A DNA stretch of 18,805 nt from Monosporascus cannonballus (Eukaryota; Ascomycota; Sordariomycetes; Xylariales). This document shows, in pieces, positions 18,230 to 18,805 of the stretch. The stretch is taken from assembly GCA_004154925.1 (NCBI GenBank), contig QJNS01000527.1:1-18805 (forward strand). Direction: 5' to 3'. How positions within the stretch are numbered: the first letter of the stretch is position 1; every line of letters starts with the position of its first letter. A model generated the notes under the pieces. It was not told where the DNA came from, searched no databases, and was given only the letters and a program-made list of their open reading frames with translations. The position numbers and the translations under genes are program-made.

Positions 18230-18722
18230 AAAGACTTAGTACGAAATATATACGAATATTAATTATATAAATATTTTAAAAATCAATAAAATCTTAAAAC
18301 GGCTTTAATGCAAATATTTTTTTTAAAATAACGTTAACCATAAAAACGTTATATAATAATACGTTATTTATGCCAAAACAAAAGCTCGACGATATAAATT
18401 ATATAGAAAATTACAGCCATTATTAATAGCAAAGTAATTATAATATTTAGTTATATTTAACTTTATGATTAAAATTTTTATATTAAAAAACCCAGTTATA
18501 AAAGTATATTATAATAATATTTTCGTAATTATCGTTCGATTTACGAAGTTTTTTCATTTTTTATTTTACCACGAGGATATAAAGGCCGAACAAATAATAT
18601 ATATTTTTTAAACATATTTTTAATATATATAAATTATTAATAAAAATTATTTTAAATTAAAGATCAATATTCTTATCTAAGTTTTAATAAGGCCTAATAA
18701 TATAAATCGGCTTAAATTACAA

Positions 18723-18767
<45 letters not shown>

Positions 18768-18805
18768 TAAATATATAAATAAATATATATATAAATAAAT
18801 AAATA
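18230..18805 (+). pseudogene. Integrase relic of element 2, cut by window end
   Basis: The zinc-binding half reads VIYAKTKARRYKLY from 18363 (first Cys of CxxC lost upstream, second now Tyr at 18369-18371), then RKLQPLLIAK. The catalytic-core entry reads NIFVIIVRFTKFFHFL from 18516 (family D.I.VIVDR.TK), then EDIKAEQIIYIF. The second catalytic block is ILN.RSIFLSKF (about 18647-18691; Asp of SDRG now Asn), followed by IGLNY (18706-18720). The QTDGQTE block that should follow is replaced by microsatellite sequence. Confidence 0.85.
18727..18805. repeat. (AT)n and AAAT-type microsatellite at the window end
   Basis: 33 bases of alternating AT (18727-18759), a single G, then mixed AAAT, ATAT and AAATA units to the last base. 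It occupies the same integrase position as (AAAT)5 in element 1 and is much longer. The true length is unknown because the window ends within it. Confidence 0.92.

Larger units (their letters stand above)
13691..18805 (+). mobile_element. Element 2: Ty3/gypsy chromovirus, cut off by the window end
   Basis: A second copy of the element 1 family in the same orientation. Landmarks pair off: LTR 13691 vs 6392, gag ATG 14094 vs 6953, gag knuckle 15067 vs 7921, protease 16182 vs 9017, RT box 17284 vs 10100, integrase CxxC 18369 vs 11222. The sequence stops in the integrase core, so the rest of integrase, any chromodomain and the 3' LTR are not visible. Its U3 differs strongly from element 1, so it is a sibling subfamily. 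Substitutions again follow the RIP pattern. Confidence 0.92.

Overview
The window looks like a gene-free heterochromatic block from a filamentous ascomycete (Pezizomycotina). It is extremely A+T rich (roughly four fifths by eye). CpA and TpG are scarce while CpG is kept, so CGA, TCG and ACG words persist. Homologous copies inside the window differ mostly by C-to-T and G-to-A changes, and decayed proteins show Cys to Tyr, Gly to Arg, Asp to Asn and Gln to stop at signature positions. This is the footprint of repeat-induced point mutation (RIP) acting on transposons. No intact gene, rRNA, tRNA or CRISPR array is seen. The species cannot be named from this sequence.

Layout. Bases 1-91 are a perfect (ATA)30 microsatellite, followed by about 3.3 kb of RIP-like DNA with no recognisable content. 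A Fot1/pogo-type (Tc1/mariner superfamily) DNA transposon relic lies at 3392-5244. It has TA target duplications, 35-bp terminal inverted repeats, and a minus-strand transposase relic with an N-terminal HTH, a DD35D core and a C-terminal CCHC zinc knuckle. After a further 1.1 kb of empty AT-rich DNA comes a complete Ty3/gypsy LTR retrotransposon (element 1, 6392-13332) with a CGTTT target duplication, both LTRs, a polypurine tract and relics of gag, protease, RT, RNase H, integrase with a GPY module, and a chromodomain. It is therefore a chromovirus. A 315-bp spacer and a 38-bp LTR stub follow. Element 2, a second copy of the family in the same orientation (13691 to the window end), is inserted after that stub. 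It is cut off by the window end inside its integrase, at an (AT)n/(AAAT)n microsatellite.

Most notable points. (1) A minus-strand relic between the chromodomain and the 3' LTR of element 1 (12785 down to about 12430) has exact Zn2Cys6 cysteine spacing, with three of the six cysteines changed to tyrosine. (2) A 124-bp TGTTA...TAACA insertion with a CTTAT target duplication sits just downstream of the putative TATA box in the 5' LTR of element 1. It looks like a very short solo LTR or a MITE. (3) That insertion and the surrounding 5' LTR (6392 to about 6780) form a nearly un-RIPed island in otherwise heavily mutated DNA. (4) U3 of element 2 carries a 35-bp tandem repeat absent from element 1. 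(5) RIP of the repetitive integrase QTDGQTE codons appears to have created an AAAT microsatellite, which has expanded in element 2. (6) A conserved stretch of about 0.9 kb between the Gag zinc knuckle and the protease is unassigned.

How the parts relate. The order of events suggested by nesting is: insertion of the gypsy family (some copies into each other's LTRs) and of the Fot1-like element, RIP of all of them, and later presence of the 124-bp element in an LTR patch that escaped. AT-rich RIPed chromovirus blocks of this kind are typical of fungal centromeric, pericentromeric or subtelomeric heterochromatin. That placement is an inference.
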